A stretch of DNA of 64,000 nucleotides from Rotaria sp. Silwood1 (GCA_905250075.1 CAJNOP010000854.1:18865-82864); one strand, 5' to 3'. Shown: positions 12,080 to 24,550, counted from the first letter of the stretch. Program-made: numbers and translations. Notes: generated by a model from the sequence alone, not told the origin.

Positions 12080-12649
12080 ATGAATACAAACAACGAATCT
12101 CAAGAAGAATTAATTATACTTGTCAGTGCTATATTTAGTATGATATCATGTATAATGTCTATTTTGGCAACAACAACATCTGGATGGCAAATTGATAGTT
12201 ATCATAATAAAACAGGTCTATTTCAAACATGTTATAAAGATAATTGTACAAGTGTAAGAGAAAAACATAATATATCAATAGTATTTGCTATTATTGGACA
12301 ATGTTTTATTATATTTGGTATAATTAGTTCATTTATAAATGTATTTATTTATCGACGTCGAATAGGTTTAATTCTAATAACAATTTTCTTTTTTCTTGCT
12401 TCTTTATTATTATGGATAACAGTTTTAACAATAAGTTCATATTTATTTATGAATGGTGGTAGTGCTATTATTTTTAATGCAGCTATAGCTTTTTCATTAT
12501 TTGCTACATTTACAGCATCATATGGATTAGGTGTATCTTTTGCATTACATAATAATCATATTCATCCTCGAATACCTATTACATCTATAAAATACAATCA
12601 AATAGCGATGCCATTTGAATTATATCGGCATGTGTCAACATCATCATAA
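12080..12649 (+). CDS. Claudin/PMP22-family four-TM protein
   Basis: An intact single-exon ORF of 189 aa. Four hydrophobic segments lie at about residues 11-32, 65-90, 96-120 and 127-153. The first extracellular loop carries the family signature W-GL(W/F)-C-C: W36, GLF at 46-48, C51 and C56. Claudin/PMP22 proteins form paracellular seals or act as membrane adaptors. Which subfamily is meant cannot be decided by eye. The tail is short, ending in STSS without an obvious PDZ-binding YV. A TA-rich tract at 12,038-12,055 lies just upstream and may contribute to the promoter. Confidence 0.75.
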   Translation: MNTNNESQEELIILVSAIFSMISCIMSILATTTSGWQIDSYHNKTGLFQTCYKDNCTSVREKHNISIVFAIIGQCFIIFGIISSFINVFIYRRRIGLILITIFFFLASLLLWITVLTISSYLFMNGGSAIIFNAAIAFSLFATFTASYGLGVSFALHNNHIHPRIPITSIKYNQIAMPFELYRHVSTSS

Positions 12650-14395
12650 ACAAAAAAAAAGCATGAAAATGTTTATCTCAAATGAATATTATGATTATAT
12701 AAGGATTGCTATTGTTTTTGTTATTTTTGTTTTTTCATCATCACATTTTCTTTTTTAAATAAAACTCATAAAATGAAATTACTCAGTTCATGAAGTTAGT
12801 TTGAAATTGAAATTCCGACAGATATAATAACATTAGACTGATGAAGATGATAATAATAATAAAAAACTGTTAAAGTTACCATGATACAATTTATTCTTAG
12901 TTTCAAATGTTCATTAATTGATAGATGAGTTTATTTGTCATAGGATCTAGAATCTTATTCTACTAAATAAGCAGTCAGTACTATGATATACTATTCCATA
13001 CATATTTTATGGGATATTGATGAGTAATAATAGATCGAAGCTATCTACGAAGTAGAAATAAACTATTTATGCTTAGTATAAGAGTAGATAGATCTTGATA
13101 AGTTGATCAAAATTTATCAAAGACTCGAACGTTTCTCTAAATGCTTCATTCTGAGATATATGAAAGTGGCAAGTACCGAAAAATTTTTACATTTTGTTTT
13201 TTTTTTACTTGGAGATCTCGTTTTTCAAAAACAGTTGAAGAATGTGTAAATTTGAACGTTTTTCAGTAAAAAAGATCAATTTTTTTTGACTTTTATAGTT
13301 ATATTCTACTTCTGCAAATATGCATAATACATAAAAGATACTCGGAAATACATAGAGCGCAGATAAGAAACTAAGATGAAACATTCAAAAAAAATTCGTC
13401 ACGAAACGAGAGCTCTCCTTTAGCTTTTTCTTCTAATAAATTGATGACTTCCCCCTCTAACTTCCAAGTTTTTCGATCTGGCAACCGAGTATGTTCGATC
13501 AGGCTTTCCTATAGGTGATTCGTCTTTTTTGTTTTTGTTTCAAAGCGTATGTTCAGCTACACAATCTGAGAAGAATCGATTTTCTCGATAACACTTTTAT
13601 TATAAGATCACTATTTTTTACAGCTTGTTTTTTGCAGATAGAATTAGTCGATCAGTTCACTCGCATAAAAGTAAAAATTTTGGTATAGCTTCTCAATTAT
13701 TACTTCAACATATCTGACAATTTCCTATGATTTGAATGTACCCAAAATAGAATTATTTTTTTCCAATGAGCGAGTGCCTTCATCGTTCTTATTAAATAGT
13801 GTTGTTTTTTGAATCTCCTAATTTGTCAATGACAACTAAGAAATTTCCGATTCCTGTGATTATTTATAACTTCATAATGTAGTTTACCGTCACTAAGTTA
13901 TCCGAGCGATGAACACTATCATGTACTTCTAACAATTGTTTCATTCATAGCTGCTGTTATTCACTTGAAATTGTAGTCAGAAAAAGAAAGAATGATGAAC
14001 ACAGGTTCACAATCCAACATGTAACAAAATATAATCATGTTACTGTCAATTTTCAAATAAAGTATGTATTTAACTCTGATCTTATTTAAACATGTTGAAT
14101 TACCTAATAATTGTCTTATGTACAGAACTTTTTAAATATTCTGTTTTTTTTTTCAATAAAATCGGATTAATTTGTTAAAAATGAAAACAAAATAAATATA
14201 TATTGGATGGATAAAGAGATAATATTTATTTATAATAGAGAAATTGAGTTCCATTGAAAAAAAAAAAACTAAATACAACAACATGAATAATATTTCAATT
14301 AATTCAAAGAAAAGCTCATAGAAACATATTGAAAGAGAATGAAAAGTTTATTTAACAAAATGTTATTAATATTTTCGTCGAAATCAGTTTCCATT
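12650..14395. other. Intergenic, no gene seen
   Basis: About 1.75 kb of AT-rich sequence with poly-A/T runs between the claudin-like gene and the 3' end of the secreted Ser/Glu-rich gene. No reading frame, RNA gene or transposon ends could be supported. Confidence 0.6.
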
Positions 14396-15842
14396 TCAGT
14401 CATCTGATTCATCGTCAACGATTATTTCAACTTGACCTAAAAATAGAAAAAAAATTAAATATGTAAAATAAAAAATAGAAGAAAAACTTCTCGTTCTTAT
14501 TTTTTTTATATTATTCATAAATCTCCTATTTCGAAAGAAAACTTAATAATGACCATTGTGATTCTAATAATAGAAATACACAAAATAATAATACAACAAG
14601 AAAAGTTGAACTCATTGATCTATTGGATTTACTCTACACATTGACTATTCGTATAGATTTTTCATTTCTTTAATATTACCTGAAACAGTTGAAACAGATG
14701 TTGTTAATTGTTCTGTTTCTGATTCTTCACTTGATTGATCACTTTTACCGTAATCAAATTTTGTTGCTTTTTCTTCTAATTGATCATCATTTAAAATTCC
14801 AGTAGATGTACTGGACCAATCAACTAATGATGATGTTTCTAATTCAGGTTGAACAGTTGATAATGTTTCTACTGTATCCAATTCAAGTTCAGTAGATGAT
14901 GCTTCTGATGTGTTTGATTCAGTTGTTGTTGTTGTTGATGTATGTGATTCAGATTCTTCTGATGATGACACTTCCACTGCATCGACTTCAGTTTCAGCAG
15001 ATGATGTTGTTGTTGTTTGTGATTCAGATTCAACAGACCATGATGTTGTTGTTGTTTCTGATTCAGGTGCAACTGATGTGTGTGACTCAGATTCTTCAGA
15101 TGATGATACTTCTGATGTAGTATCTGATTCAGTTTCAACAGATGATGAAACTGTTGATGTTTGTGATTCAGAGTCAACAAATGATGGCTGCGAAAAAAAA
15201 AAACGAATTAAAGGAAAAGAAAAATATATGTAAATTTACTTCAGCATTTGTTGAGGTTTCCATTTCATTATTATTTTGAACAACATCATTGTTTGATGAT
15301 GTTGATGATTCGACTTCGTTTTGAACATTATTAGGTGTAACTACTTCTGATTCCGGTTGCATATTTGATTCTGTAGATGTAGATGAATCATCATCTGAAA
15401 TATGTTGATCATTGGTTTCATTTGATGATGATGTTGTTTCAAACATCGATGACATTGGTGATGATGTAAATAATAAATCATCAATTGTACTTGATGGAAG
15501 TGATACATCATCAGGATATTCAAGTTGATCTGGTGTTGTTAATTCAACAACATTGGGTTTAGTAAATGTTTGTTCATCAGGTACATAAGTTGATTCTTCA
15601 TTGGACATTACCTAAAAATAATGAATTTTTTTTTTTTGTTTTCGAGAAAATATATAAAACGCAATTATTATAGAAATTCTTACTTGCATATTAATTCCAT
15701 TTTCATGATCAACCAATAATGTACCAGTACTAAATTCATATTCCGATGTTGAAGTATCATATAGTTGTTCAATTGGTGCTGAATAAGAATATATTGTTAA
15801 TAATAAAATAATAAATGAAATAACCAATGTTATAGAAGCCAT
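14396..15842 (-). CDS. Secreted acidic Ser/Thr/Glu-rich protein with internal duplication
   Basis: Four minus-strand exons, 15,684-15,842, 15,240-15,611, 14,680-15,187 and 14,396-14,436, join in phase to 359 aa. Residues 1-22 form a signal peptide (MASITLVISFIILLLTIYSY), and no other membrane segment is present. The rest is almost entirely Ser, Thr, Glu, Asp and Val. The third exon contains two tandem units of about 40 residues, each ending in VSSSEESESHTS. The tail is acidic (VDDESDD). The composition suggests an extended, O-glycosylated and/or phosphorylated extracellular protein, such as a mucin-like or mineral/matrix-binding protein. No family can be named. The strong Ser/Glu repeats also create the open frames on the other strand, which are shadows. 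Confidence 0.72.
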
Positions 15843-15934
15843 TTTTGTATTCGTTTAGAAAACGATTATTAGATAGTAGTCAACTTTTCTTATAACGATT
15901 TATTTGAACATGCACCTTATTTTATAGAGAAAAT

Positions 15935-16035
15935 TAAACAAAGAAAGAAAGACAAAGAGATAGAAGAGAGAGAAAGAGAAACAAAGAAAGAGAGAAACAA
16001 AGAGAGAGAGAGAAAGAAAGAAAGAAAGAGATTAT
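15935..16035. repeat. Purine-rich (GA/AAAG)n microsatellite
   Basis: About 100 bp with almost only A and G on the plus strand, mixing GAGA and GAAA units. It lies about 100 bp upstream of the secreted Ser/Glu-rich gene, between it and the ERICH3-like gene. Long purine tracts can form triplex structures and may affect promoter activity. Confidence 0.8.
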
Positions 16036-16735
16036 GTTATGAAAAGATAAAGACACGAACGAAGAATGTAATAATGATCAGACTAAACTGACTGACCATA
16101 TATACGTTACGTAAAACTACGAGATAATCTTATTCATCATCGATTTTGTCTTTCCAGGCATTTAAATGTTTTAAACAGAGAAGATGATATAGATAGAATA
16201 GGTAATATAAAATACGAGGGCAATCGATCTTATTTGAATACGATCATCGTTAAGCAATGGTTATCAAATCTTAATATGAAAATTTTGTTCATATATGTCA
16301 ATATACATTTGTGTTATTGGAAAAAGTTATTTAATACTTTTTTTTTTTTGAATCACGAATTACTATTTTGATTTTATTTTATTGTACAGTGGGATTAAGA
16401 AATATGCTAGTTGTACTATGATTTTTTGTGGTTTCAGTAAAAGATGGAGCCACATTCAAGTTTTCTTATGATAAACGATTAGAAAATATATATATATATA
16501 TGATAAAAGTAATAAGAATTGAAAGATATTAAAATATGAATTTCAATTGAACTCTACTAATAATAAAATTTTCATAATTCGTTGCTCAACAACTATGCAA
16601 GTAGAAAAAAGTCAATGGCTTATTGTATATGTTTACTTAAATCATTGTTAGAGACTCTCTTTATTAAAAAAAGAAGTGTGTGTATTGTATTGTTCGATTA
16701 ACGACCTCTTGACATAACACTTTTTTTTTTCAATA

Positions 16736-19700
16736 ATGGCCCATCTTGATTCAAGGTACTAGTCTTTAGTTTTTTTTGATTATTAATTCTATAGAATATT
16801 CGAATTTAGTACCTTGGCTAAATATAATTCGTTGGCTGATCCTCATTTACAATGTTATTTTAGTAATGAACGTATTCGATCTCATTTAAGACATGCTGGA
16901 CTAGTATAAATTCAAGAAAAGATTTGTTTTTTTTTTGAGTATCTATAACAATAATAAAATAATTTAGATAAGTCGTCGTGGTGAAATTGTACCTGATAGT
17001 GAATATCGAGTAAAATTAGCTCGACGTGAACATAAAAAACATGTTCGACAAATGCTTGCTGAAAATATTGTTCATCGGTAAAGAAAATAAAAAAAAAATA
17101 TTTTTACTAAAATTCTTGTTATTCTTATAATAATATATATAATATCAGAGCGATTGATATGGAACGAGCACGACAAGCTGAATTAAAACGTCAATTAGAT
17201 ATGGTATCAAAAGCGGCACTAGTACATAGTGTTAAAGTAAAAATGTTGATTTTTTAGTTTTCATCAACTTAGATGAAAAGGAAATTTTTTGTATAGGAAT
17301 CAAGACGACGTGGTGGATATTCATCTGGAAATATGCCAAATTCTACTGATACAGGTTTATTATCAATGCATTCATCTTGGTCACAAAATCGACCTAAAAG
17401 TGCCAGTCATCATCGAGAACTTGAAACTGTAAACTCTCAACAAAAAAAAAGGAATTTTATTTTTATTTTAAAATGAAATATAGACGAATGAAGAATTTGA
17501 TCGAATACCTCAACTTTCTCGTGTTCATTCAGCTCATGTTAGTGGTGATCGTCGTAAAAAATATTCATCAAAAAGTCCTAATCGTCATCGTCAACAACAT
17601 CTTAATCGATCAAAACCATCATTTGCTTCACGATCATTACCATTAGTAAAATATTTCTACATTAACAATATAATTTTTACTTTTTTTTGTTTGTTTTCTA
17701 AAAAAAACTAGCATCGTTCTCGTATATTAACAAAACCATTAGATTCTTCACTAACAATTCCTCCATGTCGAATAACAATGATTTATTATGGTCCACATAC
17801 AAAACTTGAATATGATCATTCAATATTCGAACCAGTTGATGAAATTATTGTTATGCAACAACATTGTGGAGGAGAAAATTTAATTGTTTATAAAAATCAT
17901 CTTAAAGCTGGAGGTACAATTTTCGCTTTTTTTTTTTTTTTTATTTAATATTTCTTATTTTATTAAAACAGATGAATTTACATTTAATTCACGTCGTCAT
18001 TCCGATTATCCATTTGGTTTATCTTTATATATTCAAGGATTAATTGATAGTCGAATATCAACATGTTGTGAATATAAACATCGTCATGGTGTTCGATTAG
18101 GTGGAGAACGTGGTCATTTTGCTATTATATCAGTTGAAGGATCAAAACCTTGTATTAAGTATATTTTAAATAGAACAAAAGAAATAAATAATGCATATTG
18201 ATTAATTTAAGATGTCGATTTGAAAAACAAACTCGATTTAAACAATATGATGATTCATCAAAAGATTTAAATGAAACAGTTGATAAAAAGAAAAAACCAA
18301 TAACAATTTCTATACCAACTTCAGATCAAATTAAAACAAAACAAACACCTATTAAAATACCTGTTAGACATATTTCGAATACGAGTATGTTTTATATATA
18401 TATAGATAAATTTAAATAATTAAATTTTATTTAGATGATAATTATGCAGAAGATTTTGATGAATCTGATGATACAGAAACATCAAAAAATGATTCTTCAT
18501 CAGAATCAAATGAAGATAAAATAAAAACTGGAGCAACAACAACAGATGTAAGATTTCTTTCTTTTATATATATATATTAAAGTCAATCAAAATAATATTT
18601 TTATTCTTCAGTAATGACAATAGTCTAATGAATTACATGATACAATTAATATCTTTTTTCTTTTTGCAATCAAATTACATGTACTCAATTCTCTAAAATT
18701 TTGAGATATTCAAAGTCGATTAAAAAATTTTTCTGATTTACTTCAAATAGATCATTTCAATTTTGATCAAAGTGATTAGCATTAATTCAATTAGAATTAA
18801 TTAATAGATTTCATTTTTTATTTTTTGGATTTATCATTGAAATTTGTCCACAAAAGGTTTCATAGAAATTTGAGAAGTTCAAAGAAGAGAATATATATAT
18901 GTGGCTCATGAGAGAAACGTTCGAAGTAATTCAACAATTCGCAACTTATATTTGAGACATAACGAAATATATTATAGACTAGAATGATCTCGAAAGGATT
19001 CAATTTCGTTGATTTTTTCTGTAATATAAGAACAGTTTTACTAGATTTTTAAATTTTGACTTGAAACAAGTCTTAGCGAAAATAATTAATCGTACAAGTA
19101 TCAAGCCATTTAATCTGTCCGTATCTTAAAATAAAAACTATGAAAATATCTGAAACTTTAATTATGCTTGTTAAGTTTTTTCTTTTAGGCGAAGTTTCAA
19201 GTCGAAATTCTAAAATAAATTTTTCTGATGTTTTTACGGTGAGTCTACAATACCGTAAAAATACAATATATCGGCAGCAATAATCTATGAACACGTACTC
19301 TTTTCGAAATATTTATAATCACTTAGAATCTACATAATGTCTATTTTTCTTTTTGACTCAAAAGTAATTAATCGATTGAAAGACTGTCGTCATCAATCTT
19401 TTCAGGATTATTCTAGTCTAGAAATCTGTTCTATATATCCTACATATGATCTAAACAGTAATAAAACATTTTGAATGGTTTCATCTTCAGTTATTTGAAT
19501 ACATTATACATAGTTCTCTCGAGAAATAATCTCAAATCTACAAGTAAATATGTTATCGAATTGGTAAATTATATGGCAGTAATCATCAATATCTTAATCA
19601 ATATTCGTCAAGATAGACAATAGAAGTACTCAATTATAAAAAGTATTAGCTTTAAGGTATGCAGCATTAGTATTCATCAATATCGCTATTGCATTCCTAT

Positions 19701-22164
19701 TTCACATCATGATCAAACATAGAATTTAATCTGATTTCTGCTTATTTATTAATATGAAATAAGAAAATAAATTTCTATGATTCTATGTGTTAAAAATTTT
19801 CTTAGATTCGTCCAACAGTAGCTCCATTAAAAAGTCCAACAGAAACTAGTTCAACATCACGAGAAGAATCTTCAACAAAAACATGGCAAATAATATTTCA
19901 TACATCAAATAATTCAAATAGCAGTTTTCAATTACCAAAAAATTCGTCTGTTAATGTATTTTTGAAATTCTCATATATATCTGATAATGGAAAAGATGAA
20001 ACTGAACAATATGAAATTAAAATGAAAGATTTTCCTCAATATTTTAAATCAGGTCGACAAGATTCATTTCGAACTAAATTTCGAAATATTGGTAAACCAA
20101 AACAAATTCGATTAATACTTGAACTAAGAGGACATGATGATGATGATGATGATGATGATATTAAATGGCAACTTGATTATGTAAAAATGAAAAAAATAAT
20201 AATAAACAATATTATTTTCTTCTGTATATTTAGATCGAACTTATTGATCCAAAAATTCAATTACATTATAAATTTCCTTGTAATCAATGGATTCGTCCAT
20301 TTCAAGAAAAAATTCTTAATCTTTTTGAATCATCTGAAAATAATATTAATCGTCGAACTTCAACAAGTACAACTAGTTCAAAATCTTCATCTTCATCTTT
20401 AATTCATAAAAAATCTTCACCACAACCAACAACAAATATACAACAAGCAAAAACTTCTTCTCGTTCATCATCATCATCATTATCATCATCATATGAATTT
20501 CCAAAACGATATGAACAAATTCAAAAATCAACTATAAATCAAACACGTCGAATTTCAACAGATACTGAATCAACTAATGAAAAAACTAAAGTTCATTATC
20601 GTATTAATATTTATCCATCAAAAGATGATGATGGAGAATTTCTTCCTTCAATGGATAGTCAAATTTTTATACGTTTAAATAATCAAAAGAAAAAATCATT
20701 TCTAATAGAAAACGATACAAAAGATTGTCCGGCTTTTGAACCAGGTGAAAATCAATCATTTGATATTGATTTAATACAAAATGAAAATGAACAACCAACT
20801 CATTTAAATATTGGATATTATAATCCAAATATTACTGCTGGAAAATGGAAACTTGATAAGGTTTTCGATAGTTTAATCTTTCGTTTTTTTTTTTTAAATA
20901 TAAATTAAATTTTTCTTTTAGATTGTTTTAACTAATACAGAAACAGGTCAAGAAACAATTTTTCCTTGCAAAGACTTACTTATTAGAGATGATCTTTATT
21001 TACGAGCGGAACAAATTTTTCAAGCTCAGTCAAAACAATCCGATAATGATGATGATGAACAAAGTAGGTTCTATCAAAGGTTTCGATTAATCAAAGTCAA
21101 AAAAAAAGAAATCTTTTCTTTAAACATAACTAGCATTAATCGATGAATAACAATGATTTATGTATTAGTATTCATGTAGATCAATCACCTCATCTGATTT
21201 TATCTAAAAAAAAGAAAATAGTTCAATATGATGAAATTTTACCGAACTAACAATAAATATTCGATTTTTTTATGAGATTAATATATTGTAGTCGAGTTTT
21301 TCCCTTAACGAAATAATAGAATATGTGTTAGAATTAAAAATTATGAGTCGATATTTTTTATAAAATTTTTTCTTGAAAATTCTGCTAAATTTTTTAAATT
21401 TCTAGTTAATTCGATCAAGAGTTTCATCTATCATTTCTATAATTCTTATCTAAGCCATCAAACCTACTACTTAGGAAAAATTTTATTTCCAAAACGAACG
21501 AAATTTGTTACTTCAATGAGAAAACTTAAAATTTCGATGCAATTTTGATTATAATATTTCGTCAAAATATAAATATTTTTAAGGTACACCTCGTAATAAC
21601 AACATAGACAAAGATGAATCACCACGATCTGAAAGTGACGAAAGTATACAACAAAAACAAGTTCCATTGACAACATATAATAAAAGTCAATCTTCATCAT
21701 CTGAATCACTTCCACTAGTGACAACAATAACTAAAAATGATGAAAAATCTTCATCAATACATTCATCTCAAAGTCAAAATGATGATAAAGATGAAGATGA
21801 AGAGGATGATGAAGATAATGAATATAATAGAATGTTTAAAAAACAAAATTCTAATAATGAATCTGAATTTGACACATCACCATCTCGACCAAAAACTCGA
21901 CGTGGTCTTCAAAACACTTCTGAAAAAGATACTAAACAAAATGGTGCAAGTAATGATTTACAAAAAAATACTGATATATGGAGACCATCAAGTGAACTTG
22001 ATCAAAAAGAACCAGTTGATCCTCTTATTGGTTTAGATGATCTTCAAGATCAAACATCAAGATCAAATGATCAAAAAAATCAAAATCTTTCTTCATTGAT
22101 AACTAATAATCATACAGAGAATAAATCTACAAATCGACATTCTTCAACTAGTGATGATGATTAA
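16736..22164 (+). CDS. ERICH3: ERICH3 homologue (DUF4590) with PLAT-like domains
   Basis: Fourteen exons joined in phase give 1,001 aa: 16736-16755, 16810-16903, 16968-17077, 17149-17236, 17297-17428, 17484-17645, 17712-17913, 17972-18158, 18212-18384, 18435-18547, 19806-20180, 20234-20860, 20922-21063 and 21584-22164. The N-terminus (LAKYNSLADPHL, IRSHLRHAGLISRRGEI) matches vertebrate ERICH3. Residues about 220-335 are the DUF4590 domain: MIYYGPHTKL, MQQHCGGENLIVYK, ISTCCEYKHRHGVRLGG and VEGSKPCIKC. ERICH3 is linked to primary cilia and tubulin modification in vertebrates. Two segments (about 455-590 and 670-790) look like PLAT/LH2 beta-sandwiches: each has a W-L-D strand (KWQLDYIELID; KWKLDKIVLTN) followed by FPC. 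The remainder is acidic and Ser-rich, with an Asp run from a GAT repeat at 20,137-20,160. The acceptor of exon 2 is ambiguous (16,797 or 16,809); the latter fits homologues better. Confidence 0.85.
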
Positions 22165-22996
22165 TATTAAGACAATTTATTTTTCTGTTTTATAATATTC
22201 ACATTCATTTTATTTTAACATATACACAGTGAATATGCTTTTCTTTCTTTCTTTCTTTCTTGTTTGATACTCGTATTTGTTTGCTTTTCTTCTTCTTCTT
22301 CTTCTTGTTTATCTGACAAATAAATTAATTTCAAAAAGCTAAAATTAAGCAAGACTATAATCAACTATGTATATATATGAAATTAATGAAAAGTCATTGC
22401 AATTGATCAAATAACATCTAATAATGTTTGTTGTTGAGAAATTAATTTGACACATGTTTTTTTATCAATTAATGTTAACGCCAAGTCTTTTTTCCCTTTC
22501 CATTTTATTCTAATTGTTAATATTACAATCGAGTCAGGCGACATACTCTTCCATGGCTTCGTTATTTCTTGTTCCAATATTCAAATTATGCCACGTTTTC
22601 TGGGGTATTACGCTTCGTCTATTCACCAATTAATTGAGTTTGATAATGAAACTTTTTATACTAATGCTAAAGAAGGGTTACTCTACTCAGATTAAATTAT
22701 TACTGTTGCCGCCAAAGTAAATTATTTAAAATATGTCTTGCCTTTGACGAGCGTGAATTGAGAAAGTTGACTTCTCAGGTATTGACAGTTTTGATTTTTA
22801 AGAATCTTGTTGCTCATTGTTGACCGTATTTAAATATCAACAGAATTAACTGGTACAAGAAATTTATTAATACGCCAACTTGAACAAAAAATCGACAATT
22901 GTATACAAAATTCTATAAGTTCCTCTTACTTTTGATTTTAATATCAGATGAAAGCAATAAATTGTAGAAAATAATGCGTATTTATATAGATTTAAA
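22165..22996. other. Intergenic with a possible gene remnant
   Basis: 3' flank of the ERICH3-like gene, with CTTT and TTC microsatellites at about 22,240-22,305. A reading frame at about 22,530-22,694 encodes a peptide with the segment MPRFLGYYASSIHQL and ends in a stop. Its base composition is less AT-rich than its flanks, as is the next 100 bp. It may be a fragment of a truncated gene of unknown identity next to the telomere-like repeat at 22,997. Confidence 0.35.
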
Positions 22997-23083
22997 GGGT
23001 GTGGGTGTGAGTGGGTGTGGGTGGGTATAATTGAGTGTGGGTGAAGATGTGAATGGGTATGGTTGAGTGTAGGAGGTGTGGGG
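22997..23083 (+). repeat. Telomere-like G-rich arm (degenerate TGTGGG)
   Basis: About 87 bp dominated by GTGTGGGTGTGAG-type units on the plus strand. The bdelloid telomere repeat is TGTGGG. It pairs, across an inserted hAT transposon, with the C-rich arm at 24,083-24,208. The outer ends correspond (AAAGGGTGTGGGTG against the reverse complement TTTAGGGTGTAGGTG). Confidence 0.75.
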
Positions 23084-23219
23084 TAGAGATCAGCGGGGTC
23101 AAACTTTTTAGCCCCGAAACCCGAAAATATTTTTTATTTCTCTCCGGTCCCGACCCCGAAAAGCCCCGATTTTTTTTTCTCGTGAATAAGTGCCATCTAA
23201 CATGCATGACATTGTGTTG

Positions 23220-23481
23220 TGTCACGTATTTCAATTGCGTATTTGAAATAGAGAGGATCAGGTCAATATCAGTTTATGGATTTGAAAGAAACAGAAGCAG
23301 AAAAGAACGCAAAATAGATGAAATTAAACGAAACAAGAGTAACTGACTCTTTCAAGAGAAGACATGCATATATATGTATGAATTTGTATAACTATATCTC
23401 ATAATGACTCATACGACGAAGAGAAAGAACACAAAGAGAACAAAACAAATTTAACAATAGAAATATTGTCACTATATGATA
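23220..23481. mobile_element. Short non-autonomous element, copy 1 (nested in hAT)
   Basis: A 262-bp segment homologous along its length, in opposite orientation, to 59,905-60,170. The ends are TGTCACGTATTTCAATT and, at the right, CACTATATGATA; the second copy shows that the ends are short TGTCA-type inverted repeats. Flanking 5-mers are TGTTG and CGTTG, an imperfect 5-bp duplication. The interior shares blocks such as CATGCATATATATGTAT with the other copy. No coding capacity is evident. Confidence 0.7.
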
Positions 23482-23595
23482 CGTTGACAAAGAAATGTAG
23501 ACAAATTTTGATTGGTACCCAGTCTAAGACAATAAACTGAGAAAAAAAAGTATCCTTTTCTCTCCTTTTCCTTCGTTTGTATGTAAAATGAAAAG

Positions 23596-23790
23596 ATGAG
23601 TTCCAAGTTGTTAACACGAAAAGAGCTCGAAGAGCTCATAAAGAATCGAGATGATTCTGTTAAATATGTTCAAAAGAAAAAGAATGCTCATTCATCTGAT
23701 CTATGGAATCATGTTCATCAAGTGTTCATTAATGATATCCAACAACGATTTGTGTCATGTAATATTTGTAAATGTTTACTTGCTTATTAG
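23596..23790 (+). pseudogene. BED zinc-finger fragment of a hAT transposase
   Basis: A 64-codon ORF inside the hAT element. Its second half reads SSDLWNHVHQVFINDIQQR followed by a CNICKCLL pair of cysteines. This fits the first half of a BED finger (aromatic/W near the start, then CxxC), the usual N-terminal DNA-binding domain of hAT transposases. The frame stops before the second zinc-ligand pair and before any catalytic DDE region, so only a stub remains. It supports the hAT assignment made from the ends. Confidence 0.65.
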
Positions 23791-24082
23791 ATGGGTTCTC
23801 CCGTAACTTTTCTTTAATGTGTTTCTCTTGTTAAAAGCTTTTCTTTTTTTTTCTTAGTGAAACTTTGAATTCTGATGATCAGATACTTTTGTTTTTCTTT
23901 GCTTGTTTGCTTACTCTTTAATTAACTATGAAAATAAATAAGTTTGTATTACAGAAAACGAAAAATATTTTTCGGGGAATATCCTAAATTTTGGGATCCC
24001 CGACCCCGACCCCGCCCCGACTCCGGCGGGGTCGGGGTCGGGGACCGGGCTCAGGGTGTCCCCGCTGGTCTCTAGTGTGGGG

Positions 24083-24208
24083 TGTGTGTGAATAGTTGCC
24101 TACACCCACACCCCGCACCCACCTACACCCCACATTCACGCCCACGCCCACCCACATCCCACACCCACCCACACCCCACATCCACACCTCACACGCACCT
24201 ACACCCTA
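24083..24208 (-). repeat. Telomere-like C-rich arm (degenerate CCCACA)
   Basis: About 125 bp of CACCCACACCCC-type units on the plus strand, ending in ACACCCTAAAG. With the hAT element removed, it directly follows the G-rich arm at 22,997-23,083 across a short spacer (GTGTGAATAGTTGCCT), giving a head-to-head G-then-C layout. Confidence 0.75.
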
Positions 24209-24550
24209 AAGTTAATGATGTTTTCATATACATACAAATTAATTATTTTTCTTGTTTGTTTGTTTTTGTTGTAACATCACGTATTATTGTCTTGTTATCT
24301 GGTTGAAAATGATCGGTAAAAATGATCGAAGATTTCCATATTGAAACTAAAATAAATTAAAACATCTGTTATTTACTATTAAACTACATAATGTTTTGTT
24401 TATTAGATATTGATATAAATCTCACGATTAGAGAAAAACTTTTCTTTAAGGTTTATCTATACGAAGATGACATCACTGAAAAAATTCGAAAATGCTTTTA
24501 GAAGTTCGTTCTGTTTCTCTTTTTATAACTGTAATAAGCATTTGAAAGCG
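24209..24550. other. Spacer, no gene seen
   Basis: AT-rich spacer between two telomere-like repeats. No reading frame or structure is supported. Confidence 0.5.

Larger units (their letters stand above)
23084..24074. mobile_element. hAT transposon derivative inserted in telomere-like repeat
   Basis: A 991-bp element. The left end TAGAGATCAGCGGGGTCA and the right end read in reverse complement, TAGAGACCAGCGGGGACA, match at 16 of 18 positions. A perfect 8-bp duplication GTGTGGGG flanks it (23,076-23,083 and 24,075-24,082). TAGAG fits the hAT terminal consensus and 8 bp is the hAT duplication length. Subterminal regions carry repeated CCCCGA/GGGGTC motifs (23,100-23,170 and 23,990-24,060), typical of transposase-binding sites. 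Inside is a BED-finger remnant of a hAT transposase and a second, nested element. There is no full transposase, so it is non-autonomous. Confidence 0.87.

Noticed and set aside
14869-15233. Several overlapping ORFs on both strands in a repetitive region
   Set aside because: They are shadows of the Ser/Glu-rich exon 3 of the secreted protein.
23992-24187. ORFs reading through the telomere-like and CCCCGA repeats
   Set aside because: The products are Gly/Val/Trp or Pro/His/Thr repeats, translations of simple sequence.
22997-24208. Athena-type Penelope-like retroelement next to the telomeric repeats
   Set aside because: Such elements are known at bdelloid telomeres, but no reverse-transcriptase motif was seen in any frame nearby.
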